Below, piece after piece: positions 10,012 through 18,712 of a DNA stretch of 64,000 nt (the stretch's first letter is position 1; every line of letters begins with the position of its first letter). Both the position numbers and the translations under genes were made by a program. The notes beneath the pieces are model-generated. The model was not told the origin of the DNA. It ran no database searches and saw only the letters and a program-made list of their open reading frames with translations. The DNA is from Spartobacteria bacterium LR76 (lineage in GTDB: Bacteria > Verrucomicrobiota > Verrucomicrobiia > Chthoniobacterales > Terrimicrobiaceae): positions 310,001 through 374,000 of the forward strand of contig QAYZ01000015.1 in NCBI GenBank assembly GCA_003054655.1, in the 5' to 3' direction.

Positions 10012-10674
10012 TTACTTGCCGACGCCGGGCATCGCCGGAGCCTGCACTTCCTTGTACTCGGACGGAATGGTGAACTGGGTCGCGTCGATCTCACCTGGCT
10101 TCACGGTGACCACCGTGGTGGTCACCTTGCCCATGGGGGTATCAACCACCGTGCGGACGGGGAAACCAGCGAGCTGATTTTTCTCGATGAAGGAGCTGAT
10201 CGGATCGCCGTTGCCGGAGAGTGCGGAGAGCTGGCTGAGCGCTTTCTGCGCATCGGGAGCGTCTTTGGTGAGCCAGAGCTCGACCTTGCGGCCGTCCACC
10301 GTGGTCTCGTATTCCTCACAGGCGAAACCGTTGATCGTCTCCTTGCGCCCGGTGGCCTTCGGCAGGTCGGCTTTTAGCTCACCCTGTTCCTGCTGGACCT
10401 TCGCCTGCATCGCCTTGATCGCCGCGCCGGGCAGGCGCATGGCAGCCTTGCGGGAGTGGAAGAGCGAGAGCGAGTCACCGCTGGAAAGATCCACGATGGT
10501 GGAGATGTCGGGATTCACGTCGATGCGGGCCTTCTGGTCCTTGACCTTGATGGTCATATTGATATCGACGCCCTTGGACCCTCCCTCCTGCTTGACGTTC
10601 TGAACGATGGTGATGTCGGCCCGGACGAGCGAAACCGGGAGGAGGATGGCGGCGAGGAGTGCGAGGATTTTCAT
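10012..10674 (-). CDS. DUF4412-type secreted protein
   Basis: A 220-residue exported protein. The ATG at 10674 gives MKILALLAAILLPVSLVRA, a clean signal peptide; an upstream in-frame ATG would add 24 unlikely residues. The mature sequence, with DITIVQNVKQEGG, INGFACEEYETTVDG and ELWLTKDAPDA, matches the DUF4412 pattern of periplasmic lipid-carrier-like beta proteins seen in many environmental bacteria. No catalytic residues are apparent. It is the last gene of a four-gene minus-strand run, 5 bp after the ACT-domain gene. The biochemical role is unknown. Confidence 0.8.
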   Translation of the reverse strand: MKILALLAAILLPVSLVRADITIVQNVKQEGGSKGVDINMTIKVKDQKARIDVNPDISTIVDLSSGDSLSLFHSRKAAMRLPGAAIKAMQAKVQQEQGELKADLPKATGRKETINGFACEEYETTVDGRKVELWLTKDAPDAQKALSQLSALSGNGDPISSFIEKNQLAGFPVRTVVDTPMGKVTTTVVTVKPGEIDATQFTIPSEYKEVQAPAMPGVGK

Positions 10675-10679
10675 GGGAT

Positions 10680-11141
10680 TTAGCGGGAGAGGTCGGCTTG
10701 GGTAAGGGTCTTGAATCCATCTCCGGCAAGGACGGAGCTGGAGCACTCGGTGTCATCGACATGCATGGCGATGACGGCGCGTCCACGCGGGCGCACCATG
10801 AGCGGGTAGCTGAAGAAAATATTCACCTCCGCCTTGAGCAGGGCGGAGAGGACCTTGGCCAGATCCGCCGCGCCCTCGGGGAGCTCGACGACCAGGACTT
10901 CGCATTCGCTGAAGGGAATCTCGTGTTCCTCAAACAGCGCCACGACCAGATCGGGGTCGCTCACGACCATGCGGCCGATCGAGGATTCCGAGGAATCCTG
11001 GATGCTGAGCGCGAGCACGACGACATTGCGTTCGTTGAGGAGTTTCACGACTTCCAGCAATGCCCCGACCTTATTCTGCAGGAACACGGAGAATTGACGG
11101 ACCTGGGGGCTATTCAACTTTTCGGCGGTAGATACGGCCAT
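10680..11141 (-). CDS. ACT-domain protein
   Basis: A 153-residue cytoplasmic protein with two ACT-like ligand-binding modules. The first, residues about 15-75, begins VRQFSVFLQNKVGALLEVVKLLNERNVVV, the usual beta-alpha-beta start of ACT domains. The second, about 85-135, contains VLVVELPEGAADLAKVLSALLKAEVNIFFSYPL. Stand-alone ACT proteins usually sense amino acids or regulate a partner enzyme; no catalytic domain is attached. It sits between two secreted-protein genes (4 bp and 5 bp gaps), so it is translated with them, which is odd for a regulatory protein. The ligand is unknown. Confidence 0.85.
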   Translation of the reverse strand: MAVSTAEKLNSPQVRQFSVFLQNKVGALLEVVKLLNERNVVVLALSIQDSSESSIGRMVVSDPDLVVALFEEHEIPFSECEVLVVELPEGAADLAKVLSALLKAEVNIFFSYPLMVRPRGRAVIAMHVDDTECSSSVLAGDGFKTLTQADLSR

Positions 11142-11145
11142 TGGG

Positions 11146-11586
11146 TTATTTATAGGAGTAGATCAGACAGAAGGGAGCTTTGTCGCCCTCGACGAGGGAA
11201 AGCTTGAGGAAGTAGCGACCGCTTTTCTCGGGGACGTACCCGGCGGCGGCGGAGGGGCCGTCGTTGTAGGCTTGGAAATCGACCAGTTTGCCCGCCTCGT
11301 CATAGACGGAGACTGCCAGCCGACGGGCGGGCGGCGTGGCAGCGGCGGTAAACCAGTATTCATTGCCCGCGAAGAGATTGACCTCCAGGAGTTGCGGCTT
11401 GGAAGAGTCAATCTCGCCCGCCCAGTATCCGTCGCGAATCTTGTAGCCGTCGTTGCTGAAAGCTCCGGCCACCTCGAGGGCCTTGCTCCGCGCGCTGACG
11501 TCGGTATCGGTCGCGTCGGTGGGAGCCTGGGCCAGCACCGAGACGATCAAGCCGAAGGAAAAGATGAGGCCAGGGAGCAGTTTCAT
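11146..11586 (-). CDS. Hypothetical secreted beta-rich protein
   Basis: A 146-residue protein with signal peptide MKLLPGLIFSFGLIVSVLAQA. The mature region (GYWAGEIDSSKPQLLEVNLFAGNEYWF, RRLAVSVYDEAGKLVDF, SGRYFLKLSL) resembles the all-beta folds that bacterial pre-peptidase C-terminal domains adopt, but I cannot assign a family firmly. Its start overlaps the stop of the upstream gene as ATGA (11583-11586), which supports the chosen start and translational coupling. The ACT gene follows after 4 bp. Confidence 0.75.
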   Translation of the reverse strand: MKLLPGLIFSFGLIVSVLAQAPTDATDTDVSARSKALEVAGAFSNDGYKIRDGYWAGEIDSSKPQLLEVNLFAGNEYWFTAAATPPARRLAVSVYDEAGKLVDFQAYNDGPSAAAGYVPEKSGRYFLKLSLVEGDKAPFCLIYSYK

Positions 11587-12389
11587 TGCTGGACTCCTTT
11601 CGTCACGATGTCGTTCACAGCCTTGGCGACAGAGGCGTGCAGATCCTTTACGTTCTGCTCGGAGGGCGTGTCAGCCTGGACGTAGCCCTTGGAGGAATCC
11701 AGCGTGGCGTGGATTTCCCTGATGAGCTTTTCCTCCTGCAAAGAGGCCGGGAGGCTGGCCACCTGATCGAGCAGGTACGTAATGATCGCAGGCTGGCGCA
11801 GGAGGCGGGCGGCCTCCGGCGTATAGGCTTTTTCCACCAGTCCGCTGGCGATTTCCGTACCGCGCAGCCAGGCGCCGATGGTGACCAGGGTGATGAGGTC
11901 GGTGTCCTTCTGGTCGGCCATGTCGAGCTTCACCTCGTTCTGGGTGGCCTCAAGTTCCTCTCGCAGAGCGCTCCAGTTATTGGCCTGGGCGAAATCGTTG
12001 ATGCTGTTGCCGCGACCGAGGACGCTCTGGCTGACATTCAGCTTCTTGGCGAGGTTGATGATCTCCTTGCCGATATTTTTGACCCCCTGGCTGTCCTGCG
12101 CCTCCACGGCGATGTAACCGTCGGCCACCAGAGTACCGAGCGCCATGGCGATCTGGGCGCGGCTGGCCGTGGCGGCGGGGGTCGCGGCGCGGACGAGCTG
12201 GGACCATTGCGGGGACCCCTGTTTGTCGATGGCGACAAAGAACTCGCCCGGCGTCGGAATCGTTATTGCCTCGACGCGAACAGCTTGCGAAATCTGCTCA
12301 GGCGTCAGCGGAGCATCTTGGGAAAATCCCACGGACGGCGCGGCGAGGCCTGCGAGCGCAGCCACTGAGAACCATCGCATCCGAATCAT
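11583..12389 (-). CDS. Hypothetical secreted protein, first gene of a four-gene operon
   Basis: A 268-residue protein of unknown family. From the ATG at 12389 it reads MIRMRWFSVAALAGLAAPSVGFSQDA, a signal peptide with cleavage near FSQ. The ATG at 12380 is an equally possible start; the ATG at 12437 would add 16 residues before the signal. The mature protein is predicted helical and holds no obvious catalytic motif. It overlaps the next gene by ATGA. The four genes from here down to 10012 are spaced -4, 4 and 5 bp and are almost surely one transcript. The divergent neighbour is hrpB. Confidence 0.72.
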   Translation of the reverse strand: MIRMRWFSVAALAGLAAPSVGFSQDAPLTPEQISQAVRVEAITIPTPGEFFVAIDKQGSPQWSQLVRAATPAATASRAQIAMALGTLVADGYIAVEAQDSQGVKNIGKEIINLAKKLNVSQSVLGRGNSINDFAQANNWSALREELEATQNEVKLDMADQKDTDLITLVTIGAWLRGTEIASGLVEKAYTPEAARLLRQPAIITYLLDQVASLPASLQEEKLIREIHATLDSSKGYVQADTPSEQNVKDLHASVAKAVNDIVTKGVQQ

Positions 12390-12473
12390 GATTGCAGATA
12401 ATACAAAGCAGGGAATTTTGGCGAGAGACTTTCGCAACAGGCTTGCACGCCGTAAAGTGGATGTTTCTTCACT

Positions 12474-14993
12474 GTGAACGATTCGTTACCCATCTACGAT
12501 CTGGACGAGGAAATCGTCTCCGCCCTGCAAGAGGGCAACCGCCTCATCCTCCAGGCCCCGACCGGCTCGGGCAAGTCGACCCAGGTGCCGCAAATCCTCC
12601 TCGACGGAGGCATCCTCGGCCAGGGGCGCTGCGTCGTCCTCCAGCCTCGTCGTCTTGCCGCCCGCATGCTGGCCAAGCGCGTCGCCGAGGAACGTGACGT
12701 CCAGCTCGGGGGCGAGGTCGGCTACCAGATCCGCCTCGACAACGTCTCGTCGCGCGACACCCGCATCCTCTTCGTCACCGAGGGCATCCTGCTCCGCAAC
12801 ATGCTGGCCGACCCGACGCTGAAGGGAGTTTCAACCATCATTTTCGACGAATTCCACGAACGCCACCTCTACGGCGACATCAGCCTCGCCCGCGCCCTCG
12901 ACCTTCAGGAGACCACCCGGCCCGACCTGAAGATCGTGGTCATGTCGGCCACCCTCCAAAGCGCGCAGTTGGCGGAGTATCTCGGCAAGTGCGAGACGCT
13001 GACCTCCGAGGGCCGCACATATCCGGTGGAAATCGAGTATCTGCGCCACGACCCGCGCGAAGATCCCCCATGGGAACTCGCCGCCGAGGCGGTGGCGGAG
13101 AATTTTGACAGCACCGAGGGCGACATCCTGGTCTTCATGCCGGGTTCGTACGAAATCCAGCGGACCATTCGCGAGATCACCCACCGGCTGCGGTCGGGCG
13201 CTGTCGTATTGCCCCTGCACGGCGAACTCCCGGCCAACGAGCAGGACAAGGCGGTCGCGCGCACGTCCCAGCGCAAGGTGATCGTCTCGACCAACGTGGC
13301 GGAAACCTCGCTGACCATCGACGGCGTGACGCTGGTCGTGGACTCGGGCCTCGCCCGCGTGGCGCGCTACGACCCCAATCGCGGCATCAACACGCTCCTC
13401 ATCGAGAAAATCAGCCGTGCCTCGGCAGACCAGCGGGCGGGACGTGCAGGGCGCACGGCTCCAGGCGTGTGCATTCGGCTCTGGACCGAGCGCGACCATG
13501 GCATCAGGGCGGCCAGCGAACAGCCCGAGATCAAGCGCCTCGACATGGCCGAGACCGTGCTTTCGCTCAAGGCAGTGGGCATTACCGACCTGAGCCGCTT
13601 CCGGTGGATCGACAAGCCCGAGGAAAAGGCGCTCACCCGCGCAGAACAGTTGCTCTCCGATCTCGGGGCGCTCGACGAGGAAGGCGGCATCACGCCCGTG
13701 GGGCGGCGCATGCTCAATTTCCCCGTCCATCCGCGCTACGCCCGCATGTTTCTCGCGGCGCAGGATCTCGGCTGCGTGCGCGCCGCCGCGCTCATCGCGG
13801 CCCTCACCCAGTCGCGCAATCTGCTGCTGCGCGCCGACCGCCGCGTCGAGGAGGAGCGTGCCGAGATCTTCGGCCACGGCATCTCGGATTTCCTCATCCT
13901 CATCCGCGCCTACTCCTATGCACAGAGGCATGATTTCCGCATGGACGCCTGCCGTCCCCTGGCGATTCACGGCGAGGCGGCCCGACAGGTGAAGAAGCTC
14001 TTCGAGCAATTCCTCGACATCGCGCGGGCGGAAAAACTCGATATCGGCGAGGGGGGCGCGCCGGATGAATCCATCGCGCGCTGCGTGCTGGCGGGATTCG
14101 CCGACCAGGTGGCGCGCCGCAAGAGCGGTGGCACGCTGGTTTGCGACATCGTTCATGGACGGCGCGGCCAGCTTGCCCGCGCCAGCGTGGCGCAAAACAG
14201 CCGTCTCGTCGTGGCGGCGGAGATCAACGAGATCGAAGGCCGCGGCGGCGACGCGCAGGTCATCCTCTCCCTCGTCACGGAGATCGAGGAGGCGTGGCTG
14301 CGCGAGATGTTCCCGACGCACTTCCAGGACCGCATCCAGCATGTCTTCGACAATTCGCAAAACCGCGTCGTGGTGCGCCGCGAGAAGGTCTATCGTGACC
14401 TTGCGATCGAATTGCAGGACCGCGATGCCGATCCGTCCCCCGCCGCCTCCGCCTGCCTCGCCGCCGTGGTGCTCGATGGCGACCTGCGGCTGAACCAGTG
14501 GGATGACGCGGTCGACCAGTGGCTGGAGCGGGTGAATTTCCTCGCCACCGCCGCACCGGATTTTGGCCTGCCCACCATGGGCGAAACCGAGCGTCAGCTC
14601 ATCGTGCACATGGCCTGTGAGGATGCGACGAGCTATCGCGAGATCAAGGATCGCCCGATCCTGCCACTCGCCCGTTCGCTCCTCACCCACGAACAGCAGC
14701 GCCTCGTCGACAAGCACGCCCCGGAGCGGCTCGAGCTGCCCGGCGGACGCCGCGCCAAGGTCACCTACGCGCAAAATGCCGATCCCGTGCTCGGCGCGCG
14801 CATCCAGGATCTTTACGGTGTGACCGAAGACATCAAGATCGCCGGAGGCCGCGTCCCGGTCACCATCCAGGTTCTCGCGCCCAACCACCGGCCAGTGCAG
14901 ATCACCAAAAGCCTCAAGACCTTCTGGGCGGAGTCCTACCCGAAGCTCAAGCAGGAGCTACAACGCAAGTATCCTAAGCATGAGTGGCGTTGA
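12474..14993 (+). CDS. hrpB: ATP-dependent RNA helicase HrpB
   Basis: DExH-box helicase of the HrpB family, 839 residues. Walker A is APTGSGKST (28-36), motif II is DEFH (125-128) within FDEFHERHLYGD, and motif III is SAT (157-159). The C-terminal helicase lobe contains VSTNVAETSLTIDGV and QRAGRAGRTAPG. The C-terminal HrpB domain is diagnostic: GVTEDIKIAGGRVPVTIQ followed by LAPNHRPVQITKSLKTFW. HrpB helicases are thought to act on RNA, but their cellular role is poorly defined. The start is a GTG at 12474; no in-frame ATG lies nearby upstream. Its last 20 bp overlap the convergent membrane-protein gene. Confidence 0.96.
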   Translation: MNDSLPIYDLDEEIVSALQEGNRLILQAPTGSGKSTQVPQILLDGGILGQGRCVVLQPRRLAARMLAKRVAEERDVQLGGEVGYQIRLDNVSSRDTRILFVTEGILLRNMLADPTLKGVSTIIFDEFHERHLYGDISLARALDLQETTRPDLKIVVMSATLQSAQLAEYLGKCETLTSEGRTYPVEIEYLRHDPREDPPWELAAEAVAENFDSTEGDILVFMPGSYEIQRTIREITHRLRSGAVVLPLHGELPANEQDKAVARTSQRKVIVSTNVAETSLTIDGVTLVVDSGLARVARYDPNRGINTLLIEKISRASADQRAGRAGRTAPGVCIRLWTERDHGIRAASEQPEIKRLDMAETVLSLKAVGITDLSRFRWIDKPEEKALTRAEQLLSDLGALDEEGGITPVGRRMLNFPVHPRYARMFLAAQDLGCVRAAALIAALTQSRNLLLRADRRVEEERAEIFGHGISDFLILIRAYSYAQRHDFRMDACRPLAIHGEAARQVKKLFEQFLDIARAEKLDIGEGGAPDESIARCVLAGFADQVARRKSGGTLVCDIVHGRRGQLARASVAQNSRLVVAAEINEIEGRGGDAQVILSLVTEIEEAWLREMFPTHFQDRIQHVFDNSQNRVVVRREKVYRDLAIELQDRDADPSPAASACLAAVVLDGDLRLNQWDDAVDQWLERVNFLATAAPDFGLPTMGETERQLIVHMACEDATSYREIKDRPILPLARSLLTHEQQRLVDKHAPERLELPGGRRAKVTYAQNADPVLGARIQDLYGVTEDIKIAGGRVPVTIQVLAPNHRPVQITKSLKTFWAESYPKLKQELQRKYPKHEWR

Positions 14994-15321
14994 GGCAGAT
15001 GAGCGGAATGGAAAACGCGCAAAAGCACACCGCGAGGAAAAAGATCGTAGAGCCGACCACCGTCATGCAAAGCACAAGGGCATGATCGACATCGCGGCGT
15101 GACCAGAAGGAATAGACCAGCGCCCAGAGCACAAAAACCACCGGAACAAGATAAAGAAACCAGCCATCGTACAGCATGAGGCTAGTCAGCGAGGGCAATG
15201 GTCTCCCGCCGAGAGATTGCCGATAATACTCGGCGACCCCCTCCTTTCCGACATAGACCAGCAGAGCGGTCGCACAGGAGACAAAAACCGAGAACCAAAC
15301 CGAGATAATACGGGCGACCAT
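14974..15321 (-). CDS. Small integral membrane protein
   Basis: A 115-residue hydrophobic protein starting at the ATG at 15321. Three to four membrane segments are visible: about 2-24 (ARIISVWFSVFVSCATALLVYV), 50-72 (YDGWFLYLVPVVFVLWALVYSF) and 80-110 (HALVLCMTVVGSTIFFLAVCFCAF). The frame stays open far upstream over the cupin gene, but only this portion has membrane-protein composition. Its 3' end overlaps hrpB by 20 bp, and it is divergent from the cupin gene. No family is recognised. Confidence 0.65.
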   Translation of the reverse strand: MVARIISVWFSVFVSCATALLVYVGKEGVAEYYRQSLGGRPLPSLTSLMLYDGWFLYLVPVVFVLWALVYSFWSRRDVDHALVLCMTVVGSTIFFLAVCFCAFSIPLICLNATHA

Positions 15322-15372
15322 AACCAGCGAAAAATGATGACTCACAATTATAAAATTCGTTCCACCGTGGCG

Positions 15373-15825
15373 ATGAAACTCTGCCTTTCCCGAGTAGCGC
15401 TGGCGGTTTCGCTGACCATATTTGCGTCCGCAAACGCCGCCGAACCCGAGGGCTACAAGGCCGCGGTGAAGGTGACTCCCCTCCTCCTCACCGACACGAC
15501 CGAGGCCGGGCAGCCGATCGTTTATCCGCAGGTCAAGGACCCCGAGGTGCGCGCCGTCACCGTCGTCATTCCGCCCGGCGTTGAGACCGGCTGGCATGTG
15601 CATCCCTTTCCCTGCTACGCCTACATCCTGAGCGGCGAGCTGGAGGTGGAATTCGAGGGCGGGGTGAAGAAGCAGTTCCATGCCGGGCAGGCCATCGCCG
15701 AGGCGGTCAATGTGCTGCACAACGGACGCAATCCCGGCAAGGAGGATGCGAAGCTTGTCATGTTCGTCACCGGAGAAAAAGGCCTGCCCTTTACCATCAA
15801 GAAGCAGGGCGATCCCGCGAAATAG
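15373..15825 (+). CDS. Secreted cupin-domain protein
   Basis: A 150-residue protein with signal peptide MKLCLSRVALAVSLTIFASANAA and one cupin barrel. Cupin motif 1 appears as PGVETGWHVHPFPCYAYILSG (a GxxxxxHxH variant with two metal-ligand His), and motif 2 is weaker, around GQAIAEAVNVLHNGRN. Small exported cupins of this kind bind a metal and often act on, or sense, small molecules. ATGs at 15334 and 15337 are alternative starts, but the ATG at 15373 gives the best signal peptide. It is 55 bp upstream of the histidine-phosphatase gene on the same strand. Confidence 0.82.
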   Translation: MKLCLSRVALAVSLTIFASANAAEPEGYKAAVKVTPLLLTDTTEAGQPIVYPQVKDPEVRAVTVVIPPGVETGWHVHPFPCYAYILSGELEVEFEGGVKKQFHAGQAIAEAVNVLHNGRNPGKEDAKLVMFVTGEKGLPFTIKKQGDPAK

Positions 15826-15880
15826 CGAATCGTCTTCCAGCAGGCTTGCCGCCCGGAGACCAATCTGCCAAAGAGCGGGC

Positions 15881-16519
15881 ATGAGACAAAGGTGTGCGGT
15901 GTTTCTTGCGGTGTTTTTCGTTCTGGGCGTGCTGGCCCAGGCGGAGACGGAAGTGCAAAAACTGGTTTTCGTCCGTCATGGCGAACGTCCTCCCGGAGGG
16001 CACGGGCAGATCATGTGGCAGGGATTGCTACGCTCGCTCGCCCTACCGGATGTCCTGATCGGGAAATTCGGCAAACCGGATTACATCTTTGCCCCCTCGC
16101 CACTCGCCAAGGTGAAGGAACTCGACACCGGCCTGCATTACTACTATCTGCGCCCGCTCGCGACCATCGAACCGACGGCCATCCGATGCGGCCTGCCGGT
16201 CAATGTGAGCATCGGCTACACGAACATCGGCGCGCTGCGCCGGGAGCTGAGCAAGCCGAAATACTGGAACTCGACCGTATTCATCGCGTGGGAGCACCTT
16301 GAAATCTGCAAGGTTGTGCACGAGTTTCTCAAAAAATACGGCGGCAATCCCAACGAGGTCCCTACGTGGAGCAACACCGACTACGACAGCATTTTCGTCC
16401 TTACGATCACCCGCCAGAACGGCCGGGTGGCCTCAATCACATTTGCCCGGGATCAGGAAGGGTTGAACAATCTGAAACCCTCGCAGATCAGGCTGACGGC
16501 ATCTCCAGCCAGGCAATAG
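15881..16519 (+). CDS. Secreted histidine-phosphatase-like protein
   Basis: A 212-residue protein with signal peptide MRQRCAVFLAVFFVLGVLAQA. LVFVRHGERPPGG matches the RHG signature of the histidine phosphatase superfamily, whose His forms the phospho-intermediate. A second motif with His, VFIAWEHLEICKVV, fits the second catalytic His region (usually a His near an Ala/Trp-rich strand). The C-terminal half is divergent from phosphoglycerate-mutase-type enzymes. Substrate unknown; location periplasmic. Confidence 0.8.
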   Translation: MRQRCAVFLAVFFVLGVLAQAETEVQKLVFVRHGERPPGGHGQIMWQGLLRSLALPDVLIGKFGKPDYIFAPSPLAKVKELDTGLHYYYLRPLATIEPTAIRCGLPVNVSIGYTNIGALRRELSKPKYWNSTVFIAWEHLEICKVVHEFLKKYGGNPNEVPTWSNTDYDSIFVLTITRQNGRVASITFARDQEGLNNLKPSQIRLTASPARQ

Positions 16520-16576
16520 CCGCCAGATACCGGCCGGGCGGAGCCGTATTAGTATTGCCTGCAACTCGCAAACGGG

Positions 16577-17344
16577 ATGGATGAGATCGTGTCGGACTCC
16601 ACACCACACCCGTCAGCACAGAAAAACGAGTCGATCACGACCCGGAACCGCCAGTTTTATGACCGGCTCTGGTCGGGTGCAAAGCTGATCCGGCCCGAGT
16701 CGTTCCTCACCTGGAAGGCGTTTTCCGGAATGGCTCTCGAAGCCGGGAGAAGGCTGGAGATCGGCCCGGGGCTCCGCCCCCGCCTGCCGCTGGAGGAAAC
16801 GGATTTTTTCGACCTGAGCCGCGAAGCTGTTGGCCAGATCCGGCGGGCCGGAGGCCGGGCGCGCACCGGCAGCGCGTCTGACCCGTTACCCTACGAGGAT
16901 GCCACCTTCGGGCTGATTTGCGCATTGGACATCGTGGAGCACGTGGAAGACGACCACGCGGTCCTTTCTGAAATCGCCCGTGTCGCTGCGCCGGGCGCGC
17001 GCCTTATCATCTCGGCTCCGCTCCATGCGGACAGATGGATACCCTTCGACGATCTGGTGGGACATTGCCGGCGCTATGATCCGGATGTCTTTTTCGCCAT
17101 GCTTGAGAGCAACGGCTTCGCCATCGAGGAAAGCGCAGGTTACGGCATGCAGCCCAAGTCCTCGCGCCTGCTGGATTTTGGCATGCGCTTCCTCGCCCGC
17201 AGGCCGCGCGAGGGCATGTGGTGGTACAATAATGTCTTCATGCCCATCGGGCTCATGTTCCAGAGCGAACTGAAGTTCGCTCCGGGAACAGAGCATACAC
17301 GCAACCTCGACGAGGTGCTGCTGATCTGCCGCAAGACCGCCTAG
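16577..17344 (+). CDS. Class I SAM-dependent methyltransferase
   Basis: A 255-residue cytoplasmic methyltransferase of the Methyltransf_11 type. Motif I, the SAM-binding glycine loop, is RLEIGPG (59-65). A downstream acidic loop is CALDIVEHVEDDHAVL (115-130), a typical motif IV region. The C-terminal segment YGMQPKSSRLLDFGMRFL is hydrophobic, and a Trp-Trp-Tyr stretch follows, possibly a membrane-proximal or lipid-binding part. The substrate is not predictable. Its stop codon overlaps that of the convergent barrel gene through a shared CTAG (17341-17344). Confidence 0.88.
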   Translation: MDEIVSDSTPHPSAQKNESITTRNRQFYDRLWSGAKLIRPESFLTWKAFSGMALEAGRRLEIGPGLRPRLPLEETDFFDLSREAVGQIRRAGGRARTGSASDPLPYEDATFGLICALDIVEHVEDDHAVLSEIARVAAPGARLIISAPLHADRWIPFDDLVGHCRRYDPDVFFAMLESNGFAIEESAGYGMQPKSSRLLDFGMRFLARRPREGMWWYNNVFMPIGLMFQSELKFAPGTEHTRNLDEVLLICRKTA

Positions 17345-18654
17345 AACTTCAGCCCGATCGCCGAGTAGATGCCGTAGAAGTTCATCAGATAAAAGAAGTC
17401 GCTGTTCGTATAGTCGACATACATGTAGCGATAGCCCACCTCGGCAAAGACATTGCGAGTGAAGTTGATCCCGACGCCCGCCATGACGTTCCAGGCAATC
17501 TGAGATCCCGCGCCGAACCCGCCGACATCCGCCTGGGCATGCAGGTAAAGCCAGCGCGTGAAGTTCACCTGCCCGCGAAAACCGAGGATCGGGTCGACCC
17601 ACCACTGGTCGTTTGACGCCGAGGTCGGAAGGGCACCCTCGATATCCTGCGCGAGCTCCTTGGAAACCTTCGCCTTCGCCGCAGCCACACGGCTGTCGAT
17701 GGCAGAAGTTACCTCGCCTCGTGCGACAGCGACTTGGCGGGCCACCACTGCCCGCACATACTCGGCGATGGCTCCACGGGTTCCCTGTTTGAAGTCCCGC
17801 AGCAGGTCCAGCTTGGAAATGTCGACGCCAGAGCGGAGCAGGTCGCCATCGGCGCGGTTGGAGATGTCATTCATCGCGGCGCGACGAAAGAGGCGGCGCT
17901 TCAGATCGGCATTCACATTGGAGGCGACCTCCGCGAGCAAGGCGTCCTTTCTAGCATCGATCGCCGCGATCACCTGATCGCGGATGGCCTGCACGGCATC
18001 CTCGACGCGGGTGTTGATGCGGGCCGCCACGGCATCGGTGATGTCATCGCTGACGGCCTGAATGCCGGAGGAATCCGTCGTCAACGAAGCCGACATGCCG
18101 AGGTAATAATATCGGGCACCGGCATAGAAATCGAGGAAGCCGCGGTAGTCGTTGATAATGCGGTATGCGAGGGCGAGCGAGGCAACGCCCTGATCGAGGC
18201 CGGCCGTGCCGGACTTGTACAGATTGCCCCCGAGGTTGGCGGAACTCTCAAGCTCCATGTACATGCCGCCCGCCATGAGACCCCAGCGGCCTTTGCGCAC
18301 CTCGGCATTGCCCATGATGCCCCACTTGAGATTCTCGAGGATGGTGCGGTTGCTCGCATTGACCTCCAGGGCGGGAAGCCCGCTGAACCCGGTCAGGCCC
18401 GAGGCGTTGGGCGCCCAGATATAGGGCTCAATGAGAAAGCTCCAGCCATTGGGGTCCTTGCCCGGAACCATCTCAAATGGCCGCACAGGATGTAGGATAT
18501 CGTCACGAACGAAATCGCTGACCGGATCGAGAAACGAGTGCTTCGTCGGCTCCGGCGTGGCAGGCGCAGGAACCTCTCCCGCAACCAGCACGGAGCATCC
18601 CCAGATCAGGCAAGCCGGAAGGACAGCCTGAAAACCCAAAAAGGACTTACTCAT
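17341..18654 (-). CDS. Outer-membrane beta-barrel with a large helical insert
   Basis: A 437-residue exported protein. A signal peptide (about 1-26) is followed by a Pro-rich linker and the conserved block PFEMVPGKDPNGWSF (59-73). Beta-barrel strands run from about 73-190 and 350-437, ending in Phe, as expected for BAM recognition (IYSAIGLKF). Between strands, residues about 191-349 form an Ala/Asp/Arg-rich segment with heptad character (ITDAVAARINTRVEDAVQAI and AVARGEVTSAIDSRVAAAKA), absent or only about 33 residues long in the paralogue at 55220-56128. The two share the block above plus QADVGGFGAGS and YRYMYVDY. It follows the DUF1254 gene by 58 bp and is probably in the sulfatase operon. 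Possibly a porin or surface receptor; this is inference. Confidence 0.82.
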   Translation of the reverse strand: MSKSFLGFQAVLPACLIWGCSVLVAGEVPAPATPEPTKHSFLDPVSDFVRDDILHPVRPFEMVPGKDPNGWSFLIEPYIWAPNASGLTGFSGLPALEVNASNRTILENLKWGIMGNAEVRKGRWGLMAGGMYMELESSANLGGNLYKSGTAGLDQGVASLALAYRIINDYRGFLDFYAGARYYYLGMSASLTTDSSGIQAVSDDITDAVAARINTRVEDAVQAIRDQVIAAIDARKDALLAEVASNVNADLKRRLFRRAAMNDISNRADGDLLRSGVDISKLDLLRDFKQGTRGAIAEYVRAVVARQVAVARGEVTSAIDSRVAAAKAKVSKELAQDIEGALPTSASNDQWWVDPILGFRGQVNFTRWLYLHAQADVGGFGAGSQIAWNVMAGVGINFTRNVFAEVGYRYMYVDYTNSDFFYLMNFYGIYSAIGLKF

Positions 18655-18712
18655 ATCGATCAGTCAGCAGCGAATACAGCGTCAAAACTCAGTGGGCCGG
18701 AAATTCCTGATA

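Noticed and set aside
12831-14888. 685-codon open frame antisense to hrpB
   Set aside because: It mirrors the third-position bias of hrpB and shows no recognisable fold.
15322-15882. Upstream extension of the small membrane protein to a 302-residue product
   Set aside because: The extension runs antisense through the cupin gene and lacks membrane character; the ATG at 15321 gives a compact membrane protein.
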